Below, one piece after another: positions 16,505 through 24,623 of a stretch of 64,000 bases of DNA. The position numbers and the translations under genes were made by a program. The stretch covers positions 930,001 to 994,000 of the forward strand of contig JBKBNU010000001.1 of the NCBI GenBank assembly GCA_046294845.1. The letters are read 5' to 3'. The DNA comes from Micavibrio_C sp046294845 (lineage in GTDB: Bacteria > Pseudomonadota > Alphaproteobacteria > Micavibrionales > Micavibrionaceae). Below the pieces are notes generated by a model. The model was not told the DNA's origin. It did not search any database and saw only the letters and a program-made list of their open reading frames with translations. Numbering within the stretch: position 1 is the first letter of the stretch; the number at the start of each line of letters is the position of its first letter.

Positions 16505-18094
16505 ATGAAAAAGTTTGTTCGCACCGTTACATTTTTAAGTCTCGCTTTATGGGGACTTTCTGGTGTGCCTTCCGTGGCATCGGCACAGACAGCCTTTGGC
16601 GATCCCCCTTCGCGTGGTGGTACAGGGCAAGCATCCGGTGGGGACTTTGTGCCTGTGCAGGCAACGATTGATGGCGGCCAGATTTCTGTGGGTGCGACAT
16701 CACAGGTTGTTGTGTTGTTTCGTAATGATAGTGGCCGCCCCTTGCAAACGGGTGCTATTCAGCTTTATCCGTCTTCAACAGTTTCATCCAGTGTGGCTCT
16801 GAATAACTGCCAACAGGAAGAATTGCCCGCCGGTGCGGTTTGTGCGGTTTCTGTTTCGGTTAAAGGTCTGCAGGCCGGTAGCTGGCGTGTCGAGATGCTG
16901 ATGCGCCACAGTGGTCGTGCTCGTTTGGTCACAGCGACGTTGTCCGGTACGGTGACAGCTGCCGATGCCGGTGAAAAAGAATTTATCAGTGATGTTGAAG
17001 CTATTCCGACCGAACTTGATTTTGGCGATCTTGAATCGGCCCAGTCTGTTGTTCGTGGTGTTGTTCTAAGAAACATCACATCCGAGGCTATCGATATCAA
17101 TGCGATTTATATCGAAGCCGCTGTTCAGTCAGGTTATTCCCTGCGTACGGATTGTTCCCGTCTGATGCCTGGTCAGGCCTGTATCGTGACAGTGACATGG
17201 TCACCGGTTCTGGAGGGACAGGCAAGTGGTGTTCTTTTGATCGAGCACTCAGGCCCTACATCTGTTGCCAGCGTGAAGCTTGATGGTGAATACAAACCTG
17301 ATGAGACAGCGCAAGCCAAGACATTTCCGCGTCCTGTTCCGGGTAAGGGGCTTTTGGTAGCCTCTCAAGAAAAAGTCGATTTCGGTTCCGGTGTGGCTAC
17401 TACATCATCGATCACCGTCTCTTTGGTCAATATTGGTGATGCCCCTTTAACACTGGGTGATATCAGCATGGCCAGCGGTGATAACGGGGTCAGCATCAGC
17501 AAAAAAGGTTGTGCGCCTAAAATGGTGCTTGAACCGGTTGAGGCTTGCCCTTTGACCCTGACATGGTCACCTGTGCGTGAGGGTGCCATTCTTGATGACG
17601 TCCAGATTGCCCATGATGGTGCCCGTGGCGTTCTGGTGATGCCGGTACGCGGTACATCGACGGCGATTATCAGTCAGGATACAAAGGCTGTCCGTATTGC
17701 GAGTTCTACGGGCACAGCTTCGCTGGGACCTGATGGCGATCTGCAGGATGAAGACCGTGAAGTTATTTTGGTCCGTGACGATAGTGTGGACCCGGCCAGT
17801 GTTCTGGATGGATTTGTCGTAACATCTCACTCGGCCAAGAGAGCAATTATTTCCGGCCCTGGTGGCAGCCGCATCGTCTATGATGGTGAAGAAGTTGTGA
17901 TTGGCGGGTTCTTATGGAATGTCAATATCCGCTCGAGCGGTGTCGAATTCCGCAGCGGTAATGACAAAGTTTTACTCCTGTTTGACCGTTCTTTATCATC
18001 TGTTAACCGTGTTACGGGACAATCGGGGAGTGGGGGCAGTTCTGGCTCTTCCTCTGGCAGCACCAGCTCGTCTTCCGCAACCGGTACCAACTAA
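16505..18094 (+). CDS. Exported Ig-like repeat protein with PilP/GspC-like C-terminal domain
   Basis: The 529-residue protein starts MKKFVRTVTFLSLALWGL with a signal peptide cleaved near ASA-QT. Three tandem Ig-like (ASH/HYDIN-type, choice-of-anchor-like) repeats follow at about 45-150, 160-265 and 280-390. Repeats 2 and 3 carry the pattern DFG...V.L.N.....C......C..T.TWSP. After a linker, a beta-rich module (about 435-500: AIISGPGGSRIVYDGEEVVIGG...GVEF) resembles the periplasmic PilP/GspC homology region that contacts secretins. It ends in a Ser/Gly run. Its place between the secretin and ATPase genes suggests it links secretin to inner membrane, but that is inference. Confidence 0.7.
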   Translation: MKKFVRTVTFLSLALWGLSGVPSVASAQTAFGDPPSRGGTGQASGGDFVPVQATIDGGQISVGATSQVVVLFRNDSGRPLQTGAIQLYPSSTVSSSVALNNCQQEELPAGAVCAVSVSVKGLQAGSWRVEMLMRHSGRARLVTATLSGTVTAADAGEKEFISDVEAIPTELDFGDLESAQSVVRGVVLRNITSEAIDINAIYIEAAVQSGYSLRTDCSRLMPGQACIVTVTWSPVLEGQASGVLLIEHSGPTSVASVKLDGEYKPDETAQAKTFPRPVPGKGLLVASQEKVDFGSGVATTSSITVSLVNIGDAPLTLGDISMASGDNGVSISKKGCAPKMVLEPVEACPLTLTWSPVREGAILDDVQIAHDGARGVLVMPVRGTSTAIISQDTKAVRIASSTGTASLGPDGDLQDEDREVILVRDDSVDPASVLDGFVVTSHSAKRAIISGPGGSRIVYDGEEVVIGGFLWNVNIRSSGVEFRSGNDKVLLLFDRSLSSVNRVTGQSGSGGSSGSSSGSTSSSSATGTN

Positions 18095-18127
18095 TCAATT
18101 CTTTGAGCAGAGCCATCTGTTTCTTAC

Positions 18128-19948
18128 ATGAGCGATCAAGAATTACCACCAGGCCCTGCCGAGGGCACCGGAATTGACGGTCCGGAACCGCAGGAACGCG
18201 GTTCTGGTGATCGTCGTCAGAGTGCGGGAACACCTCCGGGTGGTTTTGAGCGCCGCCAGTGGGGTGATCGCCGCCGCCGTAATGCCGAGGGCCGTGAACG
18301 CTATCTCGATATGGTCCAGCGTGAGCGGGCCGTCCTGCTGGAGCAGGGTGTCAGCCGTTCGACCGAACAGCTTCTCGATATGGCGGGTGTTGGCGGTGCT
18401 TCCGAACATGAAGAAGAAGGTGTGCGTGATCGCGCGACGGGTGATATGTTGCGCTCGGTCTTGCCGGTGCAGGCATGGTTGCCTTTATCCATTCACCTGA
18501 TTGGTTTGCAAGATGGCGTTTTGAAGATTGCGCCGCTGCATGAAATTAATGAACGCCAGATCAAAACACTGATGTCGACAGCCAATCGTTGCGGCTTTGC
18601 CGTACAACGTATTGATATCGAGATGTGGGATCGGGCCGAACTGATCCAGACATTGCGCCGTGTGCATGATCTGTCTGCCGATCGTTGCGAAAAGACATTG
18701 GCGCAGTGGTTGTCCGATATTGATAACGGTCTGCTGCTGAATCAGTTCCAGCGCGATATGCTGGCCGAAGCTTTGCAAATGCGTGCTTCGGATATTCACT
18801 TGCTGCAAGATAATAGTCCCGATACGCCGAACTGGATCAAGTACCGTATTGATGGCGATCTGGTGCCGATGCATTTGCTTTCTGCCGATGCTATGGCGCG
18901 TTTGACCACTTTGTTGAAACGTGATGCGGGCCTGAACTTCGGTGATAAAACTACGCCGAAAGACGGTCGCTTCGGTTTCACTTGGCAAGGCCGCCAGATT
19001 GACGTTCGTGTGGCCGCAGGCCCGCACTCGCAAGAAGGTGAAAAGCTGACATTGCGTTTGCTGGATAGGGCTTCGCTTAAAGGCTTTGATGAACTATTCC
19101 GTCGCCACCCCGATGTGGCTGATTATCTATCAAAGCTGCTTTCACCGGAGATCAAGGGTGGTGGCGGTATGATTTTGCTTTCCGGCCCTACGGGTTCCGG
19201 TAAGACAACCACTCTTTATGCCTGCGTGCAGCAAATTGACCGTCGTCGCAAACACGTTTTGACGATTGAAGATCCGATTGAATATGAATTGCGCTATGCT
19301 ACACAATGGCAGGTGCGTCCGGGGATGCCGGGTGGGTCTTTTGGTGATTTGATCCGCGCCGCAATGCGTCATGATCCTGACTATATTATCATCGGTGAGA
19401 TGCGTGATGGTGATACGGTGGAAACCTCGCTGCGTGCTGCGGAGTCAGGTCACACTGTGATTTCAACCATTCACGCCGATACGGCCTTGCAGACGTTCGA
19501 GCGTCTGCGTTCGCTGATGCCGCACGAACGTGAACGTTCGTCGACCTACACCTTGTCGCAACAGGTGAAGTCGATTTTGAACCAGCGTCTGGTGAGAACG
19601 TTATGTCAGGGTTGTGCTCATAAAACCAAAGCCGAGCGTCATCTGGATGAAATTGAAATAGCTCAATTGGGGATTACGTCCGAAACAGATATTCGTACGC
19701 ATAATGTTACGGGATGTGATTTATGCAATCGTACCGGTATTCAGGGCCGAACACTGCTTTTGGATGCGATTATGATAAATCTTCCCCCGGGAGCAAGAAA
19801 TGGAATTTATGAGGCGCTGATGCGCAATGTTAATGATATAATAGGCCAGACAGGTGTGATCATGCACACACGTCGTGAGGGTCTTGTTGATCTTGTTCTG
19901 AGCGGGTTGGTCGATCCCAAATCGGCACTGACTTATTTGGAAGAGTAG
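18128..19948 (+). CDS. Type IVb pilus assembly ATPase (GspE/PilB family, PilQ-like)
   Basis: The 606-residue cytoplasmic motor energises pilin extraction and polymerisation. After an Arg/Gly-rich N-terminus of about 60 residues it has the secretion-ATPase core: Walker A GPTGSGKT at 353-360, an Asp box (LTIEDPIEY, about 380), a Walker-B-like DYIIIGEMRDGDTVETSLRAAESGHTV (about 418) and a His box (STIHAD). Two C-x-x-C pairs near the C-terminus (CQGC and CDLC) form the zinc-binding module of extension-type ATPases. No retraction ATPase (PilT) is visible, as in R64-type systems. The start ATG 18128 is 33 bases after the previous stop. Confidence 0.93.
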   Translation: MSDQELPPGPAEGTGIDGPEPQERGSGDRRQSAGTPPGGFERRQWGDRRRRNAEGRERYLDMVQRERAVLLEQGVSRSTEQLLDMAGVGGASEHEEEGVRDRATGDMLRSVLPVQAWLPLSIHLIGLQDGVLKIAPLHEINERQIKTLMSTANRCGFAVQRIDIEMWDRAELIQTLRRVHDLSADRCEKTLAQWLSDIDNGLLLNQFQRDMLAEALQMRASDIHLLQDNSPDTPNWIKYRIDGDLVPMHLLSADAMARLTTLLKRDAGLNFGDKTTPKDGRFGFTWQGRQIDVRVAAGPHSQEGEKLTLRLLDRASLKGFDELFRRHPDVADYLSKLLSPEIKGGGGMILLSGPTGSGKTTTLYACVQQIDRRRKHVLTIEDPIEYELRYATQWQVRPGMPGGSFGDLIRAAMRHDPDYIIIGEMRDGDTVETSLRAAESGHTVISTIHADTALQTFERLRSLMPHERERSSTYTLSQQVKSILNQRLVRTLCQGCAHKTKAERHLDEIEIAQLGITSETDIRTHNVTGCDLCNRTGIQGRTLLLDAIMINLPPGARNGIYEALMRNVNDIIGQTGVIMHTRREGLVDLVLSGLVDPKSALTYLEE

Positions 19949-19969
19949 TCTGTAAAAGGGGTTTAGGTT

Positions 19970-21190
19970 ATGCAGCAATGGGTGGCAGAAGTCGCCTATG
20001 ACACTCATTCGGGTCCCAAGCGGGCCATGGAGTCCTATTATCTTCCGACTGTTGACGATGTGCGGGCTCAAATCGTGAAAAATGGCGGATATCCTTTGTG
20101 GATCAGGCCGCATGAGCGTTCACCCGTGGAACGTATTCTTGCCCGCTCCAGTTGGTGGCAGGTGCAGCTTTTGCGCGGTATCCAGTTTCGTTCAACTTCC
20201 ACGTCACCTGGTGTAGCTTTTTGGAAAATCATTCAGGCCGAGACCAGCCCGATGCGCCAGAATATTCTGGCGCCAGCACGGGAAGCACTGGCGCGAGGGA
20301 TGGGGGTTATCGATGCCCTCAAGGCTTTGCGTATTTTCGATCATAGTACGATTGCCATTCTGGCCGCCAGTGAGCGTGCCAATAAGCTGCAAGAGGGTAT
20401 TCCCCACGCCATACATTCCATAACCCAAAAGAAAAAGAACACCCGCGCTATCGCGGGTACTATGTCATGGCTGGCTTTTGACGTGATTACAATTGTGCAA
20501 TCGCTCTTCTGGGGCAAGGGCATGATCTTGAACTGGTTCCGCAATAACGCTCCTACAGACCCTGCAGAGCTTGAAAAATATACGCAGGTTGTCAGCCGTC
20601 TGGAACTGACATGGGATACGCTTATTTACCTGTCTTTTGCCACAGGGGCATTTTTGGGATGGACTGTTGTGTCTTTCTGGCTGAACAAAGGCAAGGATGA
20701 TTGGCCAACGGCCCGTGTAGTACGGAAAATACCACTCGTGGGCGGTTATTTGCGTGACCTTGGTTTCGCTGACTCCATGATGGCGGCGGCCCGTATGATG
20801 CGCGGTTTGGTCCCTATCAGCGATACCCTGAAGCAATCCGGGGAGGCAACGACAGTGCCCGAGGTGAGCGCCTATTGGCAATCGGCCAGTAAAGAGCTTG
20901 AGCGCGGGGTTTTGCTGGGGTCCGCCCTTGATCGCGCCCCTCTGACCCGAAATGAGCGTCTTGAATTGGCAAGCTTGTCTGATCTCGGACAAGTTGCTAC
21001 AGTATTGGAGTCTATAGCAGAAATGCGTCAAGCGGCTGCGAAGACAAAACACTCCCTCATCGTCTGGGTGGCCTTTGGTCTCACGGGCGTCTTTCTCACT
21101 ATCGCTTTCGGTAGTGCCATCTATGCGTTGACAGTTATGAACATGAGCATGGACAGCATGATGGGCGGATTGATGGAAGGAGCTATATAA
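19970..21190 (+). CDS. Pilus inner-membrane platform protein (GspF/PilC family, PilR-like)
   Basis: The 406-residue protein has the twin-module GspF architecture. A soluble helical domain (about 60-165) contains ALARGMGVIDALKALRIFD. Membrane segments lie near 165-190 and 215-240. A second module contains LVPISDTLKQSGEA (about 280), and a terminal membrane segment spans about 365-395. It forms the platform rotated by the ATPase to insert pilin subunits. The ribosome-binding site is weak (AGGGG about 12 bases upstream). It lies 21 bases after the ATPase gene, consistent with R64 pilQ-pilR order. Confidence 0.87.
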   Translation: MQQWVAEVAYDTHSGPKRAMESYYLPTVDDVRAQIVKNGGYPLWIRPHERSPVERILARSSWWQVQLLRGIQFRSTSTSPGVAFWKIIQAETSPMRQNILAPAREALARGMGVIDALKALRIFDHSTIAILAASERANKLQEGIPHAIHSITQKKKNTRAIAGTMSWLAFDVITIVQSLFWGKGMILNWFRNNAPTDPAELEKYTQVVSRLELTWDTLIYLSFATGAFLGWTVVSFWLNKGKDDWPTARVVRKIPLVGGYLRDLGFADSMMAAARMMRGLVPISDTLKQSGEATTVPEVSAYWQSASKELERGVLLGSALDRAPLTRNERLELASLSDLGQVATVLESIAEMRQAAAKTKHSLIVWVAFGLTGVFLTIAFGSAIYALTVMNMSMDSMMGGLMEGAI

Positions 21191-21195
21191 AAACT

Positions 21196-22230
21196 ATGGC
21201 GCCCTCTTTCAAGACCAACCCGTTTGCAAAGAAAAAGAACCCGGCACCCGATATGGGCGCAGGGCAGGAGAGTCTTGACAAAAATAATACGCAAGAGAAA
21301 TCGGAAGAGTCTTCAACACGCAGTGATCTTAAGCCTGCGCTGGCAGACTACATTTCTGGTGAGACCAAGTTTTTCAAAGGTAATTTAAAACCGCATCTGC
21401 CGGGTGATTTGGTAGGGGGATCGGTTCCGCATATCCCCGGCACAGAGGATGAAGCGGTATGGAATGCCGCCTCCCAAGCGTGCGGTACAGAAAAAGTTCA
21501 TTACTGTTATTCCGTTGATGGTGGCCGTCTTTGGTATTTGGCGTGTCCTTCACAATCATTGGCGTCCAACCCTGATAGCTGGTGTCCTCTCGCAGCAGCC
21601 TTGCCAGGTCATAGTGAATATTGGGATCGCCAGACCGTTTATATCTTTGAACAAGAAGGTGCGGCCTCTGCCTTGCGTTGGGATCCTGAAACAGGACGCA
21701 TGCAGGTTTTCTTGGGCGCCGCCCGTACATTGCTGCCGCGTATCCAGAGCATGGATGCGAATTTTGTAACGATTAATCCGGAAGTTGCGCAGATGATTCC
21801 TTGGCGCAACCGTTCTTTAAGAACGGAACAGCTTTCAAGGGCCGCGGCACGGTCACTGCTGTTCTTCGGTTTGCTCTTGAACCTCATTATCGTGGGTGTT
21901 CTGGGCTTCAGCTATTTCAGTATCAATACGCTTAAACGGGATCTGGATAGTGTGAAACGTCAGACCGAAGATGCTTCAATGAATCTGATGCTGAATGCGG
22001 CTAATGCTTTGCAGTCGGATGCCATCAAGCACATGGTACGGGTACAGGATTTGCTTGATACTTTACAGACTGTTGACGGGACTTTGGTCCGTTACGAAGT
22101 CAATAAAGGCAAGGCCGAATGGGAAGCGCTGGTACCCCCGAGCTTCCAGGCTGGTGTCGGGACTATCAAAGGAACCGTCCAGCCCGGCATCGAAAAAGAT
22201 GGTCGTGTCCGAATCAAGGGCACTAATTAA
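21196..22230 (+). CDS. Pilus accessory membrane protein, possibly PilO-like
   Basis: The 344-residue protein has a hydrophilic N-terminal part of about 215 residues, rich in Lys and Ser at the start. A single membrane segment (about 217-240, SLLFFGLLLNLIIVGVLGFSYF) follows, then a coiled-coil-like stretch and a periplasmic C-terminus. This bitopic layout and its place in the operon recall the pilin accessory protein PilO of R64-type pili, but I see no diagnostic motif and give only a tentative name. The start is 5 bases after the platform gene's stop, with AAGGAG farther upstream than usual. A 177-base gap follows, the only long one in the operon. Confidence 0.6.
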   Translation: MAPSFKTNPFAKKKNPAPDMGAGQESLDKNNTQEKSEESSTRSDLKPALADYISGETKFFKGNLKPHLPGDLVGGSVPHIPGTEDEAVWNAASQACGTEKVHYCYSVDGGRLWYLACPSQSLASNPDSWCPLAAALPGHSEYWDRQTVYIFEQEGAASALRWDPETGRMQVFLGAARTLLPRIQSMDANFVTINPEVAQMIPWRNRSLRTEQLSRAAARSLLFFGLLLNLIIVGVLGFSYFSINTLKRDLDSVKRQTEDASMNLMLNAANALQSDAIKHMVRVQDLLDTLQTVDGTLVRYEVNKGKAEWEALVPPSFQAGVGTIKGTVQPGIEKDGRVRIKGTN

Positions 22231-22316
22231 CACTTTGAAACATTAAGGGAATAACCATAATTATCTGAAAAGGAATGAAAAAAGAACTTAGGGCTTGGTG
22301 GTATATTTATACTGTT

Positions 22317-22361
22317 TTAAGCTTTAATCCTTAAAATTAATAATTAAGGCCTGCATTTTAA
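22317..22361. promoter_or_regulatory. Phased TTAA repeats with inverted repeat in pilus operon gap
   Basis: TTAA tetramers start at 22317, 22324, 22331, 22337, 22344 and 22358, nearly all on a 7-base spacing. Part of the tract forms the inverted repeat CCTTAA-N9-TTAAGG (22329-22349). A TATACT hexamer (22308-22313) sits just before it. The tract lies in the 177-base gap before the gene at 22408 and may contain an internal promoter or protein-binding site. The spacing does not fit the CtrA motif TTAA-N7-TTAA. Confidence 0.35.
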
Positions 22362-22407
22362 GGGTCATTCACGGCAAGATACATTTCGGTTTTTCAAGGA
22401 GACTGTT

Positions 22408-22941
22408 TTGGATTTCAAATCCATAAACTGGAACGCTGTTATCAAGAAATTGACGGGTCCGCAATCGACCCATGACCTCAATGAATTTCTTGAGAATTTG
22501 CCCCATACAGCCGGTCATACGGTGTTGATCGCTGCGGGTATTGCCTGGGCCTCTGCGGCGGCTATTGGTCTTTTTACAACGGTGCAAATTCAGGGCATGA
22601 CAGAGATGCGCGCCAGTCTTAAAGAAGCCGAAGCCCTGCGCCCCATCGTGCCGACCATCCGTGATGTGCCGGTGCCGCCTACGGATGTTAAGGCGTTTGC
22701 CGATGATCTTATCAAAATTTACCCTGATTTGCTTGTGAAGCCGAATGGCAGTTCGATCAACATTTCAGCCAAGACGACCGCGAATTTCGGGCAATTCCGC
22801 GAGGCGGTCAGCCATGTGCAAAACGGGGGATCCGGCTGGCGGGTTTCGGTTGACAGATTATGTGTAGGACGGGAATGCCCGAGTGATAAATTGGCGGTGG
22901 CCCTGAAAATTAACCGTGTTTCGGTGGACAAGCCGCAATAA
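22408..22941 (+). CDS. Bitopic pilus accessory protein (TTG start)
   Basis: The 177-residue protein starts at TTG 22408, which has an AAGGAG ribosome-binding site 6 bases upstream; no ATG fits as well. A cytoplasmic N-terminus of about 35 residues is followed by one membrane helix (about 36-58, TVLIAAGIAWASAAAIGLFTT) and a short coiled segment. The periplasmic domain has two cysteines (LCVGREC, about residue 152) that may form a disulfide. The layout resembles PilO/PilM-type assembly proteins, but no motif proves it. It lies between the PilO-like gene and the first pilin-like gene. Confidence 0.6.
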   Translation: MDFKSINWNAVIKKLTGPQSTHDLNEFLENLPHTAGHTVLIAAGIAWASAAAIGLFTTVQIQGMTEMRASLKEAEALRPIVPTIRDVPVPPTDVKAFADDLIKIYPDLLVKPNGSSINISAKTTANFGQFREAVSHVQNGGSGWRVSVDRLCVGRECPSDKLAVALKINRVSVDKPQ

Positions 22942-23010
22942 GTGTTTATTGATTGAAAAATAGTGATAAAATCCATTTGAATGCGCTGGCAAAGCAAAAC
23001 GGAGAAGCCA

Positions 23011-23733
23011 ATGACTAAAAATTCTAATCGTGTAGATCATCAGGGTGAAAGCGGTAACGTTCTGTTCCTGATTCTGATTGCGGTGGCTCTTTTCGCGGCG
23101 CTGTCTTATGCCGTTACGCAATCGACACGTTCGGGTGGCGGTACATCTGATAACGAAACCAGCCTGATTAATTCGGCGCAATTGACCCAGTATCCTGCCG
23201 GTGTGCGTACGGCTGTTGTCCGCATGATTATTGGCGGTACAGACGTCAGCAACCTTGAATTTAATCCGCCTTCGGACTTTCAGGCAGGCCGCGAAGCTGT
23301 TGAAGTCTTCCACCCCACTGGCGGTGGGGCTACCTATGCAAACGCTCCGACAGAAATTATGGATGTTGGTGGTGGTAACGGTGGTGGTACTTGGGTATTT
23401 AATGGCGAAAACCAGATCAATTTCATTGGTACCAGTGACGCTGGCGGGCCTATCCAGTCTTCTGCTGATTTGATTGCTTTCTTGAGTGGTGTGACACAAA
23501 GCATTTGTAACCGTATCAATAGCGAGCTGGGTATCTCTGGCAGTATTCCTGTTGAGTCGGGCTTGGATATTGCAACGCTTATGGATGATGATAACCCAAG
23601 CATTTGTGATCCTACGTGTGCAGGTGGGACAATCGGAGGCGATATTACGGCACTCGATGGCCAGCCTTATGGATGCTTCCGTAATGGTGCAGCCGGTCCT
23701 TACGTTTATTACCACGTGCTGGTCGAGCGTTAA
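23011..23733 (+). CDS. Pilin-like protein 1 (ESG-type N-terminus)
   Basis: The 240-residue protein starts MTKNSNRVDHQGESGNVLF. I use ATG 23011, with GGAG 7 bases upstream, not the in-frame ATG at 22981. Residues 14-40 form the single hydrophobic helix, preceded by the short polar leader ending in ESG, where a prepilin peptidase could cut after Gly. Unlike typical type IV pilins it lacks Glu at +5 of the mature protein. The rest is Gly/Thr/Asn-rich, with a C-terminal region holding four cysteines (ICNR, ICDPTC, YGCF). It is probably the main pilin of this system, but processing is inferred. Confidence 0.65.
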   Translation: MTKNSNRVDHQGESGNVLFLILIAVALFAALSYAVTQSTRSGGGTSDNETSLINSAQLTQYPAGVRTAVVRMIIGGTDVSNLEFNPPSDFQAGREAVEVFHPTGGGATYANAPTEIMDVGGGNGGGTWVFNGENQINFIGTSDAGGPIQSSADLIAFLSGVTQSICNRINSELGISGSIPVESGLDIATLMDDDNPSICDPTCAGGTIGGDITALDGQPYGCFRNGAAGPYVYYHVLVER

Positions 23734-23756
23734 GCGGTTCCTATTTGTAAATTTGA

Positions 23757-23789
23757 AAAAACCCGACTGCTTCCGGTCGGGTTTTTTTA
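23757..23789 (+). terminator. Rho-independent terminator after pilin-like gene 1
   Basis: ACCCGAC / GTCGGGT (23761-23767 with 23776-23782) forms a 7-bp stem with an 8-base loop. It is preceded by A's and followed by seven T's. It lies about 25 bases after the stop and should end most operon transcription there. Confidence 0.9.
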
Positions 23790-23832
23790 TTAGGCGGCTC
23801 ATGTGTGCAAATGTGGCAAAAATAATCATGGG

Positions 23833-23862
23833 GTGACGAACAGGGTTTGGGCGGTATATAAT
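23833..23862 (+). promoter_or_regulatory. Promoter for pilin-like gene 2
   Basis: A perfect -10 TATAAT (23857-23862) is preceded by GTGACG (23833-23838), which matches four of six -35 positions with an 18-base spacer. It lies between the terminator and the second pilin-like gene, so that gene probably has its own transcript. Confidence 0.5.
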
Positions 23863-23886
23863 GAAAGAATGAATACAGGAAAGAAA

Positions 23887-24618
23887 ATGGCGCAAACTAG
23901 GAAGTCCAAAAATGTTCAGGAGAGCGGCAGTGCCCTGATTTATATTTTGATTGCCATCGCCTTACTGGCGGCTCTGACAGTGGCCTTTATGGAGCCTTCG
24001 AGTCAGCAGGGGCAGAACCAGAATACTTTCCGTACGGTTTCCGACTTATCATCGCAGGTCGAATTTATTCGTTCTGCGGCGCAGGAATGTGTACTGACAT
24101 TTCCTGCCGGTGATGACAGCATCTCGACAACTGGTGACGAACCGAATGCGAATGAAGCTTATCCCATCAATCCGAACTCAACCCACTATGCGACAGCTAC
24201 GATCGGCCCGACAGGCAACCGTAACGTTTCGGGGATCAGGTGTCCGGGTAACCCCGGCAATAACGATGAAAACCATCAGCAGATATTCTCTGCCGCATCG
24301 GGAAAATTTTTGCCGCCACCACCGCCTTTGTTCAATCCGTGGCAATGGTATAACGACACGGACGGTGTTTTCTTCTGGATTTCGACCAGCAAGAGTGATG
24401 CCTATTTGAGAACAGCGCTTGAAAAGCTGGATGAGCAATATGCCGAATGCGAGGCTGATTTTGTCGATGCCTCCGGTGGTGATGTGCAGCTTGTGTCCGA
24501 TGATGCTTCTATAACTTGTCCCAATGGATCACTTTGCTTCCGCGTGCGTGTGATATCCCGTGCCACAGCGACATTTCTTGGCGATACAAACGGCGATGAG
24601 ACAGGCGCGGGCTGCTAA
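23887..24618 (+). CDS. Pilin-like protein 2 (ESG-type N-terminus)
   Basis: The 243-residue protein starts MAQTRKSKNVQESGSALIY. I chose ATG 23887 because AGGAAAG lies 5 bases upstream and the predicted transcript begins near 23869; ATG 23869 is the alternative. It has the same layout as the gene at 23011: a short basic leader ending in QESG, one hydrophobic helix (about 15-35) without Glu at +5, then a soluble domain with several cysteines and a PPPPP run near residue 140. Less similar after the helix, it is probably a second or minor subunit, in the role of R64 PilV, by position only. Confidence 0.6.
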   Translation: MAQTRKSKNVQESGSALIYILIAIALLAALTVAFMEPSSQQGQNQNTFRTVSDLSSQVEFIRSAAQECVLTFPAGDDSISTTGDEPNANEAYPINPNSTHYATATIGPTGNRNVSGIRCPGNPGNNDENHQQIFSAASGKFLPPPPPLFNPWQWYNDTDGVFFWISTSKSDAYLRTALEKLDEQYAECEADFVDASGGDVQLVSDDASITCPNGSLCFRVRVISRATATFLGDTNGDETGAGC

Positions 24619-24623
24619 TCGCT

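Noticed and set aside
22317..22347. CtrA binding site (TTAA-N7-TTAA) in the pilus gap
   Set aside because: The tetramers are spaced by 7 or 6 bases start to start, not 11, so the CtrA pattern does not fit.
22858..23895. 345-codon minus-strand frame across the pilin-like gene
   Set aside because: Opposite to a gene with a clear start, signal helix and terminator; the amino-acid composition (many Thr, Ile, Asn, Arg, His) is typical of antisense frames.
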